Origin: JAZLFH01 sp045615705
GTDB taxonomy: Bacteria > Bacillota > Clostridia > UMGS1883
DNA length: 45,050 bases
Assembly: GCA_045615705.1 (NCBI GenBank)
Contig: JAZLFH010000029.1
Coordinates: 1-45,050 of the forward strand
Direction: 5' to 3'
A program made the translations under genes and the position numbers. This document shows positions 33,828 to 42,417 of this stretch, piece after piece; the first letter of the stretch is position 1; each line of letters begins with the position of its first letter. The notes beneath the pieces are model-generated. The model was not told the origin of the DNA, ran no database searches, and worked only from the letters and a program-made list of their open reading frames with translations.

Positions 33828-34457
33828 CATTGCCTCAATTGTTTCTGATGGATTTTCTGTCTTAAACACACCGCTTCCACTGGCAAAGACATTTGCTCCG
33901 CAATTATAAACTACATCACAGTTTGAAAGATAAATTCCGCCGTCAACTTCAATATCTTTATCTTTCCAATATTTTTGGCGAATTTCACTGATGTTTTCAA
34001 GAGAACTTGCAACGAGTGATTGACCGCCAAATCCGGGGAAAACTGTCATTTGAAGAATCATATCGGTATAGGGAAGATATTTTTCGAGTCTTCTCGGGTC
34101 GGTGTTTGGATTTAGAGCAAGTCCGCTTTTTTTACCGTAAGACTGAATCTTTTTAAGACACGCCAAGACATCGTCATTTTCCTCTGCTTCAAGATGTACA
34201 GTCAAAATATCTGAGCCTGCATCTAAAAACGGTTCTACAAAAACCGAAGGATTATTAATCATAAGATGTACATCAAGACACTTGTCGGTTATCTTTCTGA
34301 TATCTTTTACAGTATGCACACCAAAACTTAAATTTGGTACAAAATGTCCGTCCATAACATCAATATGCAACATATCTGCATTTGAAATTTTAAGTATATC
34401 CTGTCCCAGATTTGTGGAATCTGCTGAAAGAAGAGATGGAGAAATTTTAACGTTCAT
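33807..34457 (-). CDS. rpe: ribulose-phosphate 3-epimerase family protein
   Basis: The 216-residue TIM-barrel protein has ISPSLLSAD, MLHIDVMDGHFVPNLSFG (metal His and Asp), LDVHLMI (metal His) and DIEVDGGIYL (catalytic Asp). It interconverts ribulose- and xylulose-5-phosphate, or in the AlsE branch allulose- and fructose-6-phosphate. The phosphate-loop motif normally MTVNPGFGGQ reads MTVFPGFGGQ, an uncommon change that could alter substrate choice. Isolated gene with its own promoter, on the strand opposite to the uronate genes. The ATG at 34457 has an AGGAAG-type site upstream. Confidence 0.88.
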   Translation of the reverse strand: MNVKISPSLLSADSTNLGQDILKISNADMLHIDVMDGHFVPNLSFGVHTVKDIRKITDKCLDVHLMINNPSVFVEPFLDAGSDILTVHLEAEENDDVLACLKKIQSYGKKSGLALNPNTDPRRLEKYLPYTDMILQMTVFPGFGGQSLVASSLENISEIRQKYWKDKDIEVDGGIYLSNCDVVYNCGANVFASGSGVFKTENPSETIEAMKKKCLG

Positions 34458-34478
34458 ACTAACACTTCCTTTATGACT

Positions 34479-34507
34479 ATTTTACACATAATTTACGAAA
34501 AGGTCAA
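34479..34507 (-). promoter_or_regulatory. promoter of rpe
   Basis: On the minus strand TTGACC (34507-34502), 17-base spacer, TAAAAT (34484-34479). It adjoins the terminator of the foldase gene. Confidence 0.6.
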
Positions 34508-34508
34508 T

Positions 34509-34534
34509 AAAAAAACGGCGAAAGCCGTTTTTTT
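34509..34534 (-). terminator. terminator of the parvulin-type foldase gene
   Basis: AAAAAAACGGC-GAAA-GCCGTTTTTTT, an 11-bp stem with a stable GAAA tetraloop, directly after the gene on the minus strand. Confidence 0.85.
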
Positions 34535-34540
34535 ATTGTT

Positions 34541-35743
34541 TTAATTAAATATTTCAAGGATGATGTCTTTATAAAAACTATTATCAAAAGTAGGAACTGC
34601 CTGTCCCATATAAGAATCAAGATATTTTTCAAAAGCTTCGTTTTGTGCTTGAATAATTAAATTTTCTTTATTCATTGCGAACAAATCACAATCGCGGGAC
34701 AAAGGATATCTCTTGATGATATGATAACCGAAAATTGTATTAACTGGTTCTTTTGTATATTCACCTTCATTTAATGCAAAAGAAACATCTTCAAATTCTT
34801 TAACCATTTCACCTTTCGTAAATACATATCCTGTATCAACATCTTGACCTTTATCTTCGTTGTACTTTTCGATTAGGTTCTCAAATTTTTTACCGTTACC
34901 GAGTTGTTTTATAATATCCTTTGCTTTTGATTCGGCTTTATCACCGGATACCAAGATGTGCTTTACATTAACATATTCTTTTTCAAAATCAAGCCATACG
35001 GAATCTTCATTAACAGATGCTAAAGAACTGTTCTCTTTGGAAACTAAATCGTACAAATGCGAACATAAAACACTTCTTCTTATATAATTTCTTATGCCGG
35101 AATCTGTTACGCCTGCATCTTGGATGGATTGCATATAAGATGAAGTACCGCCGTTTTGAAATACGAAACTTTCGTATGAAGCATCAATTTCATCTAAAAT
35201 TTCCTGATTGCTTGAAATACCTTTTTCATTTGCGAGTTTTTCTGCAACTATAAGACGGCAAACATCTTCTGTTGCAGTTTCACCTAAAACTTTATAAAAA
35301 GGAATACCGTTAACAAAGCCGTTATTTATTGGATTTTCTTCGTTAGGATTATCTAAATCCGACATAACGACATTGTAATTCTGCCAAAGGGCAAATACAA
35401 AATCGCCTTTTGTTATGTTTACTCCGTCAAATGTTACAAGAATTTCTTCATCAGGTCTTTCTCCCACAAAAACTCTCTGCAATTCTTGATCCCAAGTAAC
35501 AGGCTTTCCGAGTGCTTCGGATATGGCACGAATGGGGAGATAGACAGTTCCGTCAATATTGAAAGGCTCTATTGCATTTCCGTCAGAGTCTTTCAAATTT
35601 ATAACTGTTCCGTCAACGGATACGGTTATTCCGTTGAAAAATGCGGTAAGTGATTTAGAAACGGGCTCCGCATATGAAACTACACACATAAAAAGTGCAC
35701 AAACAAGTATGCCGGCGATAAAACCTTTAATTCGTTCTTTCAT
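34541..35743 (-). CDS. secreted PrsA/SurA-type peptidyl-prolyl isomerase with a copper amine oxidase N-terminal-type domain
   Basis: The 400-residue protein has an N-terminal hydrophobic segment (FIAGILVCALFMCVVSYA, cleavage near residue 25). It is followed by a stalk-type domain of the copper amine oxidase N-terminal family (residues 35-95, GTVYLPIRAISEALGKPVTW), a SurA/PrsA-like chaperone region (100-255) and a parvulin domain (about 258-350, NVKHILVSG, DTGYVFTKGEMVKEFEDVSF, IFGYHIIKRY). It would help secreted proteins fold at the cell surface. The related stalk domain in the 1776-residue surface protein suggests both belong to one surface system, although that is inference. GAGAGGT precedes the ATG. 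Confidence 0.88.
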   Translation of the reverse strand: MKERIKGFIAGILVCALFMCVVSYAEPVSKSLTAFFNGITVSVDGTVINLKDSDGNAIEPFNIDGTVYLPIRAISEALGKPVTWDQELQRVFVGERPDEEILVTFDGVNITKGDFVFALWQNYNVVMSDLDNPNEENPINNGFVNGIPFYKVLGETATEDVCRLIVAEKLANEKGISSNQEILDEIDASYESFVFQNGGTSSYMQSIQDAGVTDSGIRNYIRRSVLCSHLYDLVSKENSSLASVNEDSVWLDFEKEYVNVKHILVSGDKAESKAKDIIKQLGNGKKFENLIEKYNEDKGQDVDTGYVFTKGEMVKEFEDVSFALNEGEYTKEPVNTIFGYHIIKRYPLSRDCDLFAMNKENLIIQAQNEAFEKYLDSYMGQAVPTFDNSFYKDIILEIFN

Positions 35744-35775
35744 AAAAAGTACCTCTCTTCCAGATAGATAAAGAA

Positions 35776-35784
35776 ATTATAACA
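35776..35784 (-). promoter_or_regulatory. possible extended -10 promoter of the foldase gene
   Basis: TGTTATAAT on the minus strand is a perfect extended -10 element about 35 bases before the ATG; no good -35 box at normal spacing. Confidence 0.35.
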
Positions 35785-35840
35785 TTAAATATCGAAAAAA
35801 TAAACAATTTAAATTTAAAAGTAAAAAATTCTTAACAATA

Positions 35841-35864
35841 AGGGAAACGCAAGTGCATTTCCCT
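35841..35864 (-). terminator. hairpin after rhaA
   Basis: On the minus strand AGGGAAATGC-ACTT-GCGTTTCCCT, a 10-bp stem with one G-T pair, starts seven bases after the rhaA stop. The T-rich stretch is a few bases further on, so it is an imperfect terminator. Confidence 0.5.
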
Positions 35865-35871
35865 AAAATAA

Positions 35872-37128
35872 TCAGTTCCTTTTTGTAAGAACTTCTTTTT
35901 CGTATTTTTCAACTTCATCAAACCAAGATTCGTCTGAAGCCACTTTGCATTCTTCACAATACATGTTCCAAACATCACAGAAGGGGAGAAGTTTAAACTC
36001 CTCCTGCATAACCATAAGTTTGGAAAAATCTTGACTGTCTTGAAGTTTTTTCAGGATATCGTTAGGAGTACACATAGCATTGAGCAGTGCTTTTTGCCAA
36101 CTTCTGAAACCTACCGTCCAAGCAGAAATTCTGTTAATTCCGGCATCAAAGTAGTCAAGAGCCATATATACTCTGTCTAACGCATTATTTCTGACTATTT
36201 CTTTTGCCATTTCTTTTGTTTCATCGTCAAAGAGAACAACATGGTCGCTGTCCCAACGAATAGGTCTTGTAATATGAAGAGCAAACTCATCATAAAAGCA
36301 TAAAAGAGCGGGAATTTTGTCCGAAACAACTTCGGTGGGATGATAGTGTCCGTTATCCATAAGAGGCATACAACCATCGTGTGTTGCGGCAAACGAGAGC
36401 GTAAACTCTGCTGAACCCACAGTGTATGCTTCGACACCAATACCAAACACTTTTGATTCCACACAAGGTTTAACAAGATTTTTATCAAATGGTTCTGATA
36501 GAATTTGCTCAATGGAATCCTTATAACGCATTCTCGGTCCCATTCTGTCGGCAGGAATATCTTTAAAACCGTCTCCGATCCAGATATTCATAACGCAAGG
36601 AATACCGGTTTCCTTGGCAAAATACTCACTAATGCGGATACAAGCCTTACCATGGTCAATCCAAAATTTTCTGATGCTTTCATCTTCGCTCGAAAGAGTC
36701 AAGCCTGATGCCTTTTCATGAGAGAAGAATGTCGGATTAAAATCAATTCCCATATTTCTTTCTTTTGCAAACTCTACCCACTTTTTAAAGTGTTTTGGCA
36801 TAAGTTTATCACGGTCAGCAAATTCACCGTCTTCAAATATCGCATAAGATGCGTGAAGATTGAGTTTTTTCTTACCGGGCATAAGGCTCATGGCTTTGTC
36901 AAGGTCTTGCATAAGATCTTTCGGATTTCTTGCTTTTCCCGGATAGTTACCGGTTGTTTGTATGCCGCCGGTTAAAGGGCCGTCATGGTCAAAACCCGTA
37001 ACATCATCACCCTGCCAGCAGTGAAGTGAAATAGGGATTTCTTTAAGTTTTTTGATTACCGAATCGGTATCAATACCATAAGTAGCATATATTTTTTTTG
37101 CTTCTTCATATCTTTCTTTAATACGCAT
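35872..37128 (-). CDS. rhaA: L-rhamnose isomerase
   Basis: The 418-residue protein matches RhaA in length and motifs: ISLHCWQGDDVTGFD, GGIQTTGNYPGKA, KLNLHASYAIF, NPTFFSHEKASGLTLSS, DGCMPLMDNGHYHPTE and IRWDSDHVV, which supply the His, Asp and Glu metal ligands. It converts L-rhamnose to L-rhamnulose. The ATG at 37128 has TAGGAGG upstream; a longer frame to 37173 has no such site. The divergent propanediol dehydratase operon uses the lactaldehyde branch of rhamnose or fucose breakdown, so both sides serve one pathway. Rhamnulokinase is not next to it. Confidence 0.97.
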   Translation of the reverse strand: MRIKERYEEAKKIYATYGIDTDSVIKKLKEIPISLHCWQGDDVTGFDHDGPLTGGIQTTGNYPGKARNPKDLMQDLDKAMSLMPGKKKLNLHASYAIFEDGEFADRDKLMPKHFKKWVEFAKERNMGIDFNPTFFSHEKASGLTLSSEDESIRKFWIDHGKACIRISEYFAKETGIPCVMNIWIGDGFKDIPADRMGPRMRYKDSIEQILSEPFDKNLVKPCVESKVFGIGVEAYTVGSAEFTLSFAATHDGCMPLMDNGHYHPTEVVSDKIPALLCFYDEFALHITRPIRWDSDHVVLFDDETKEMAKEIVRNNALDRVYMALDYFDAGINRISAWTVGFRSWQKALLNAMCTPNDILKKLQDSQDFSKLMVMQEEFKLLPFCDVWNMYCEECKVASDESWFDEVEKYEKEVLTKRN

Positions 37129-37163
37129 AAAAATTCCTCCTAAATATAGAATTCCATAAGAAA

Positions 37164-37192
37164 AATATAACACATGAGTAAGAAATAGTCAA
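37164..37192 (-). promoter_or_regulatory. promoter of rhaA
   Basis: On the minus strand TTGACT (37192-37187), 17-base spacer, TATATT (37169-37164). The same hexamers and spacing occur in the divergent promoter. Operator-like copies 1 and 2 cover its -10 end and -35 end. Confidence 0.8.
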
Positions 37193-37303
37193 CACATTAG
37201 TAACAAAGAGCACATTTTTTGTTTTATCTTTGTTTTTGATAAAAAAATCTGTGTTTTGTATTGACTTTATTTGTTAAGCGTGATATATTTAACACAAAGT
37301 AAC
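37169..37303. repeat. three operator-like repeats in the rhaA-propanediol dehydratase intergenic region
   Basis: AACACATGAGTAA (37169-37181), AACACATTAGTAAC (37191-37204) and AACACAAAGTAAC (37291-37303) share AACACA-x-AGTAA. Copies 1 and 2 are spaced 22 bp, two helical turns, over the rhaA promoter. Copy 3 lies just after the -10 box of the opposite promoter. I infer a common repressor. Confidence 0.55.
37261..37289 (+). promoter_or_regulatory. promoter of the propanediol dehydratase operon
   Basis: TTGACT (37261-37266), 17-base spacer, TATATT (37284-37289). Confidence 0.8.
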
Positions 37304-37341
37304 ATAAAAGACCTTTTAACACAGAAAGAAAGGTAATGAAA

Positions 37342-39867
37342 ATGAAAAACTTTTTCACACAGGACATTCCGGCAACAGAAAGAATAGCAAAATTAAAGGT
37401 AGATTTATTTAAAAAAATGCCTCAAATCGAGTCTGACAGAGCCAGACTTTTAACCGAGTCTTATAAAGAAACGGAGCATTTACCGATTATAGAGAGAAGA
37501 GCAAAGGCTTATTCCCACATTTTAAAAAATCTTCCCATTACTATAAGGGATAATGAACTTATTGTAGGAAGTAATACTGTTTCTCCGAGAAGTTGTCAGG
37601 TTTTCCCGGAGTATTCGTATAGTTGGTTAGAGGAGGAGTTTGACACTGTTTCAACGAGAAGTGCAGACCCGTTTTTCATTTCTGATGATGATAAAAAGGT
37701 GCTTTCCGAAGTTTATAAATATTGGAAAGGAAAAACCACCAGCGAACTTGCATCGTCATATATGTCGCCTGAAACAAAAATTGCGATAGAACATAATATG
37801 TTCACACCCGGAAATTATTTCTATAACGGAATAGGACATGTTACGGTTGACTATCCGTTGGTTTTAAAAATAGGTTTTAAAGGAATTATAAATAGGGCGA
37901 AAGAAGAACTTAAAAGTCTTAATTTTGGTGATGCGGATTGTGCGTCTAAAAGGTCGTTTTTAATTTCTGTAATTAAAAGTTTGGAAGCCTCAATAAGTTA
38001 TGCACAAAGATATGCTGTTTTAGCAAGAGATATGGCGACTAAATGCACTGACGAATACAGAAAAAAAGAACTTTTAAAAATTGCGGAAAACTGTGCAAGA
38101 GTTCCCGAAAACGGGGCAGAAACATTTTATGAGGCATGTCAGTCATTTTGGTTTGTACAGATGCTTCTTCAAACAGAATCAAGCGGTCATTCAATTTCAC
38201 CGGGAAGATTCGACCAATATATGTATCCTTACTTCAAGAAAGATTTTGAAAACGGGTTAATCACAAGAGAATTCGCACAGGAACTTTTAGATTGTATTTG
38301 GATAAAACTCAATGACTTAAATAAATGCAGAGATAAAGCGTCAGCCGAAGGTTTCGCAGGTTATTCACTTTTTCAAAACCTGATTTGCGGAGGGCAAGAC
38401 AAAGACGGAATAGACGCAACAAACGATTTGTCATTTATGTGCATAAATGCTTCACTTCATGTAATGCTTCCTCAACCGTCTCTTTCTTGCAGAGTTTGGA
38501 ACGGTTCACCGCATGAGTTTTTAATAAAATGTGCAACTCTTACAAGAACAGGTGTAGGACTTCCTGCTTACTACAATGATGAAGTAATTATTCCGTCACT
38601 TATAAATAGGGGCTTAACTATGGAAGATGCCCGAGATTATAATATTATCGGTTGTGTTGAACCTCAAAAGGCAGGAAAAACAGACGGTTGGCACGATGCA
38701 GCATTCTTTAATATGTTAAGACCTTTGGAACTTGTTTTTTCAAACGGTTATGATAAAGGTACTTTGGTAGGAATTGAAACAGGTGATATTTCTGCTTTTG
38801 ACACCTTCGATAAATTCTATGATGCATACAAAAAGCAAATGAATTATGCAATATCACTACTGGTAAACGCAGACAACGCTATAGATGTTGCTCATGCAAA
38901 AAGATGTCCGCTCCCATTTGAATCAAGTATGGTTGATGATTGCATAAAAAGAGGGAAGAGCGTTCAGGAGGGCGGAGCCGTGTACAACTTTACGGGACCG
39001 CAGGGTTTTGGAATTGCAAACATGGCGGATTCGCTATATGCTATAAAAAGACTTGTTTATGACGAAAAAAGATTTACTCTTACAGACCTTAAAGAGGCAT
39101 TGGAAAATAACTTTGGAAAAGATGACAGCAACGATAAAGCAAAAGATATTACAGTTGAAATTGTTAAGAATATGAGAGAAAAGGGAATTGATGTTACCGA
39201 AAATGAGATTGCGGAAATTTTTCGGAAGGTATCAAACGAAATCCCTGAATCAAACGGCTTTAAGTATCAGAACATAAAAACTTTGATAGACGAAATTCCC
39301 AAGTTTGGAAATGACATTGAAGAAGTTGATATGTTTGCAAGAGATGTTGCTTATACATATACAAGACCGCTTGAAAAGTACAAAAATCCTCGTGGCGGAA
39401 TTTTTCAAGCAGGACTTTATCCTGTTTCCGCTAATGTTCCGTTAGGTGCACAAACGGGAGCAACACCGGACGGAAGGTATGCTTTCACTCCTGTGGCTGA
39501 CGGTGTTTCACCATCGGCAGGAAAAGACACAAACGGGCCGACTGCAAGTGCGAACTCTGTTTCAAAATTAGACCATTTTATAGCATCAAACGGGACACTG
39601 TTTAATATGAAATTTCATCCATCGGCACTTGAAGGAATTGCAGGACTTGAAAGTTTTGTAGCACTTATTCGCTCATACTTTGACCAAAAAGGCAGTCATA
39701 TGCAGTTTAATGTTGTAAGCCGTGAAACGCTTAAAGACGCACAACTGCACCCGGAGAATTATCAAGGACTTTGTGTTCGTGTTGCAGGATACAGTGCACT
39801 TTTTGTTACCCTGTCAAAATCTCTTCAAGACGATATTATAAACAGGACAGAACAACAAAGTTTTTAA
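37342..39867 (+). CDS. glycyl-radical (B12-independent) propanediol dehydratase
   Basis: The 841-residue protein is a glycyl radical enzyme of the diol dehydratase branch. The radical glycine is G816 in VRVAGYSALF and the thiyl residue is C438 in IIGCVEPQ, with E440 two residues on. H166 (GIGHVTVDY), H283 (SSGHSISPG) and D452 (GWHDAAFF) fill the positions I recall for the substrate site of the Roseburia enzyme. It dehydrates 1,2-propanediol to propionaldehyde, or glycerol in close relatives. The ATG at 37342 is eight bases from AAAGG and gives this numbering; an ATG at 37336 is too close. I see no long N-terminal encapsulation extension. The activase follows after 12 bp and shell genes further on, so the enzyme is probably enclosed in a microcompartment. 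Confidence 0.92.
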   Translation: MKNFFTQDIPATERIAKLKVDLFKKMPQIESDRARLLTESYKETEHLPIIERRAKAYSHILKNLPITIRDNELIVGSNTVSPRSCQVFPEYSYSWLEEEFDTVSTRSADPFFISDDDKKVLSEVYKYWKGKTTSELASSYMSPETKIAIEHNMFTPGNYFYNGIGHVTVDYPLVLKIGFKGIINRAKEELKSLNFGDADCASKRSFLISVIKSLEASISYAQRYAVLARDMATKCTDEYRKKELLKIAENCARVPENGAETFYEACQSFWFVQMLLQTESSGHSISPGRFDQYMYPYFKKDFENGLITREFAQELLDCIWIKLNDLNKCRDKASAEGFAGYSLFQNLICGGQDKDGIDATNDLSFMCINASLHVMLPQPSLSCRVWNGSPHEFLIKCATLTRTGVGLPAYYNDEVIIPSLINRGLTMEDARDYNIIGCVEPQKAGKTDGWHDAAFFNMLRPLELVFSNGYDKGTLVGIETGDISAFDTFDKFYDAYKKQMNYAISLLVNADNAIDVAHAKRCPLPFESSMVDDCIKRGKSVQEGGAVYNFTGPQGFGIANMADSLYAIKRLVYDEKRFTLTDLKEALENNFGKDDSNDKAKDITVEIVKNMREKGIDVTENEIAEIFRKVSNEIPESNGFKYQNIKTLIDEIPKFGNDIEEVDMFARDVAYTYTRPLEKYKNPRGGIFQAGLYPVSANVPLGAQTGATPDGRYAFTPVADGVSPSAGKDTNGPTASANSVSKLDHFIASNGTLFNMKFHPSALEGIAGLESFVALIRSYFDQKGSHMQFNVVSRETLKDAQLHPENYQGLCVRVAGYSALFVTLSKSLQDDIINRTEQQSF

Positions 39868-39879
39868 CGGAGAAATAAA

Positions 39880-40665
39880 ATGGATTATCTTAATACAAAA
39901 GGACGAATATTTGATATCCAGCGTTTTTCGGTTCATGACGGACCGGGAATCAGAACGATAGTCTTCTTAAAGGGTTGCTTTTTAAGATGCAAATGGTGTT
40001 GTAACCCGGAATCACAAAGTTACGAAACAGAAAAAATGACAACGAACGACAAAGAAAAGATTCTCGGTCAAGATGTAACCGTAAGAGAAGTGATTGAAAT
40101 AGTCAAAAAAGACAGAACCTATTACAGACGATCGGGTGGCGGAATGACTCTTTCGGGCGGAGAATGTCTTTATCAAGCTGACTTTTCATCGGCACTTTTG
40201 AGAGCATCAAAAGAGAACGGAATTAATACCGCAATAGAAACGACCGGATATTCTCAATTTTCGCAAATAGAAAAGTTAATACCGTATGTAGATGTGTTTT
40301 TGATGGATATAAAGCATATCGACAGTAGAAAACATAAAGAGTTTACAGGTGTAGATAACAGTTTGATACTTGAAAACGCAAAAAAAATTTCAAACGCATC
40401 AAAATCGCTTGTAATAAGAGTTCCTGTTATACCAACATTTAATGATACGAAAGAAGAAATCTTAGAAATTGCAAAATTTGCTTCCGGACTTTCAGGCGTG
40501 TCAAGAATTCATTTGCTTCCGTACCACAAATTGGGTCGTGATAAGTACATTGGACTTAATCGACCATATCTTATGGGGGAAAAAGACCTCATTCCAAAAG
40601 AAAGAATGGAAGAACTGAAAAAAGTTGCGGAATCCACCGGGCTTATATGCGTGATAGGAGGGTAA
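39880..40665 (+). CDS. glycyl-radical enzyme activating enzyme, short form
   Basis: The 261-residue radical SAM protein has C33, C37 and C40 (CFLRCKWC) for the [4Fe-4S] cluster, RFSVHDGPGIRT before it, GGGMTLSGGECL in the SAM-binding part and MDIKHIDSRKHKEFTG. It abstracts hydrogen from G816 of the dehydratase to make the glycyl radical. Most activases of non-PFL enzymes carry an inserted ferredoxin-like domain with two more clusters. Here only about 25 cysteine-free residues stand between CCNPES and VREV, so that domain is missing. It lies 12 bp after the dehydratase gene. Confidence 0.92.
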   Translation: MDYLNTKGRIFDIQRFSVHDGPGIRTIVFLKGCFLRCKWCCNPESQSYETEKMTTNDKEKILGQDVTVREVIEIVKKDRTYYRRSGGGMTLSGGECLYQADFSSALLRASKENGINTAIETTGYSQFSQIEKLIPYVDVFLMDIKHIDSRKHKEFTGVDNSLILENAKKISNASKSLVIRVPVIPTFNDTKEEILEIAKFASGLSGVSRIHLLPYHKLGRDKYIGLNRPYLMGEKDLIPKERMEELKKVAESTGLICVIGG

Positions 40666-40668
40666 TAA

Positions 40669-41046
40669 TTGGATTTTAATCAAAGTAAGAATTTAGAAGA
40701 AAAATTAAGAATAATTCAAGAACTTGTTCCGGGAAAACAGATTACTCTTGCTCATATTATAGCAAACCCCGATGAGATACTTTACAAAAAGATGGGCCTT
40801 GATCCAAGCATAGATTATTCAAAATCTGCAATAGGCATAATTACAATATCGCCAAGTGAAACTGCAATAATTTGTGCTGATATCGCAATAAAAACATCGG
40901 GAGCGGAAATAGGCTTTGTGGACAGGTTCAGCGGGACACTCATTATAACCGGAACTGTATCTGAGGTGGAAACATCGGTTAAAGCAGTTTTGGATTATGT
41001 AAAAGATACTCTCGGCTTTACCGTATGCAAAATAACCAAGACATGA
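40669..41046 (+). CDS. PduU/EutS-type circularly permuted BMC shell protein
   Basis: The 125-residue protein contains a BMC domain in the permuted order of PduU and EutS: an N-terminal arm (LRIIQELVPGKQITLAHIIA), then SAIGIITISPSETAIICADIAIK and a C-terminal half with FSGTLIITGTVSEVETSVKAVLDYV. Such hexamers form part of the shell facet and have a beta-barrel plug over the pore. The start is a TTG with GGAGGG eight bases upstream, three bases after the activase stop. The next gene overlaps by four bases (ATGA). Confidence 0.92.
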   Translation: MDFNQSKNLEEKLRIIQELVPGKQITLAHIIANPDEILYKKMGLDPSIDYSKSAIGIITISPSETAIICADIAIKTSGAEIGFVDRFSGTLIITGTVSEVETSVKAVLDYVKDTLGFTVCKITKT

Positions 41047-41468
41047 AAAGAATAATTTTGATAGGCAGAAGCGGAAGCGGTAAAACAACGCTTACGCAGG
41101 TTTTAAAAGGAAATCAAATTGAATATCAAAAAACGCAATACATAAATTATCACGATATGATAATCGACACCCCGGGTGAATATTTTGAAAATGCGGAACT
41201 TGCAAGAGCCTTGGCACTTTATTCGTATGAGGCAGATGTTATAGGGTTACTGTTAAGTGCTACGGAAGAGTTTACACTGTATCCGCCGTGCATTACCGGT
41301 CAGGCAAACAGGGAAGTAATAGGAATAGTTACCCAAACAGACAGACAAAATGCAAGAATTACATCTGCAAAAGGCTGGCTTGAACTTGCCGGTTGCAAAA
41401 GAATTTTCTGTGTTTCGGCAAAGAAAAACGAAGGAATTAACGAACTTTTGACCTATTTAAAAGGATAA
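41043..41468 (+). CDS. PduV/EutP-like small GTPase
   Basis: The 141-residue protein has a P-loop (LIGRSGSGKTTL) at the very N-terminus, the switch region DMIIDTPGEYFENAEL (DxxG equivalent), TQTDRQNA as the guanine-specificity loop (family NKxD changed) and a final SAKKNEGINELL. The family is linked to microcompartment movement or placement. I chose the ATG at 41043, which overlaps the preceding stop as ATGA; an ATG at 41025 lies further inside the shell gene. Confidence 0.9.
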   Translation: MKRIILIGRSGSGKTTLTQVLKGNQIEYQKTQYINYHDMIIDTPGEYFENAELARALALYSYEADVIGLLLSATEEFTLYPPCITGQANREVIGIVTQTDRQNARITSAKGWLELAGCKRIFCVSAKKNEGINELLTYLKG

Positions 41469-41503
41469 AACAACAAAAAACAACAAAAACAAAAGAAAAA
41501 ATG

Positions 41504-41532
41504 TTGACTTTTGTTGATTTGAGTGATATTAT
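41504..41532 (+). promoter_or_regulatory. second promoter inside the microcompartment locus
   Basis: TTGACT (41504-41509), 17-base spacer, TATTAT (41527-41532), preceded by an A-rich stretch with repeated CAACAAAAA. The -35 box and the GTGATAT at the spacer end match the dehydratase promoter at the same spacing, suggesting common control. Confidence 0.7.
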
Positions 41533-41584
41533 TTATATATGATAATAATTTTTGTACAATAAACACGAAAAAGGAGAAATCAAA

Positions 41585-42406
41585 ATGGCAAACGAGTTTG
41601 AAATCAAAAAGCAGATTTGCGACATCGGAAAAAGAATCTATAACAGAGGTATGGTTGCGGCAAATGACGGTAACATTTCAGTAAAAATCAGCGACAATGA
41701 ATACCTTTGCACACCCACAGGCGTAAGTAAGGGATTTATGACTCCCGAATACATCTGCAAAATTGACGGTCAGGGAAATGTCCTTTCAGCAAACGGAAAC
41801 TTTAAGCCGTCTTCTGAAATTAAGATGCATCTTCGTGTCTATCAACAAAGACCTGATGTTAATGCGGTAGTTCATGCACATCCTATTTATGCTACAAGTT
41901 TTGCAATTGCAGGCATTCCGCTTACACAACCTATTATGCCCGAGGCGGTTATAGCATTAGGTTGCGTTCCTATTGCAGAATACGGCACGCCTTCAACTGA
42001 AGAAATTCCGGATGCAGTAGAAAAATATCTTCCGTATTTTGATGCAGTTTTGTTGGCAAATCATGGTGCACTTTCATATTCCGATTCACTTTTGGCGGCA
42101 TATCACAAGATGGAGTCGGTAGAATTCTATGCAGAACTTCTTTATCATGCAAGAGCACTTGGCGGACCTAAGGAATTTTCGGATGAGCAGGTAAAAAGAC
42201 TCTATGAAATAAGAAGACAGTTCGGTATGACAGGTAAGCATCCTGCAAATCTTTGTCCAAACGCCAAAAACGGCAAAATGAACTGTCATGCATGCGGAGT
42301 ACCCAGTTGTTCACAGTCTTCTGCGACAAACCCGATTAAAAACTCATCGGAAGAAGAACTCGTTGCGGAAATCGCAAGAAAAGTTATAGAGGCAATGAAT
42401 AAATAA
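41585..42406 (+). CDS. fucA: fuculose/rhamnulose-1-phosphate-type class II aldolase with encapsulation peptide
   Basis: The 273-residue protein begins with a class II aldolase/adducin domain (residues 1-205): GRAANDGNIS-like VAANDGNISVKI, TPTGVSKGFM, KPSSEIKMHLRVY, VVHAHPIYAT with two zinc His, and LLANHGALSYSD with the third. It splits L-fuculose- or L-rhamnulose-1-phosphate to DHAP and lactaldehyde. The C-terminal extension has a Cys-rich link (KMNCHACGVPSC) and a terminal amphipathic helix (EEELVAEIARKVIEAMNK) like a microcompartment targeting peptide. AAAGGAG precedes the ATG at 41585. The arrangement is known from fucose/rhamnose microcompartments of Clostridia. Confidence 0.92.
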   Translation: MANEFEIKKQICDIGKRIYNRGMVAANDGNISVKISDNEYLCTPTGVSKGFMTPEYICKIDGQGNVLSANGNFKPSSEIKMHLRVYQQRPDVNAVVHAHPIYATSFAIAGIPLTQPIMPEAVIALGCVPIAEYGTPSTEEIPDAVEKYLPYFDAVLLANHGALSYSDSLLAAYHKMESVEFYAELLYHARALGGPKEFSDEQVKRLYEIRRQFGMTGKHPANLCPNAKNGKMNCHACGVPSCSQSSATNPIKNSSEEELVAEIARKVIEAMNK

Positions 42407-42417
42407 AAGGTGATATT

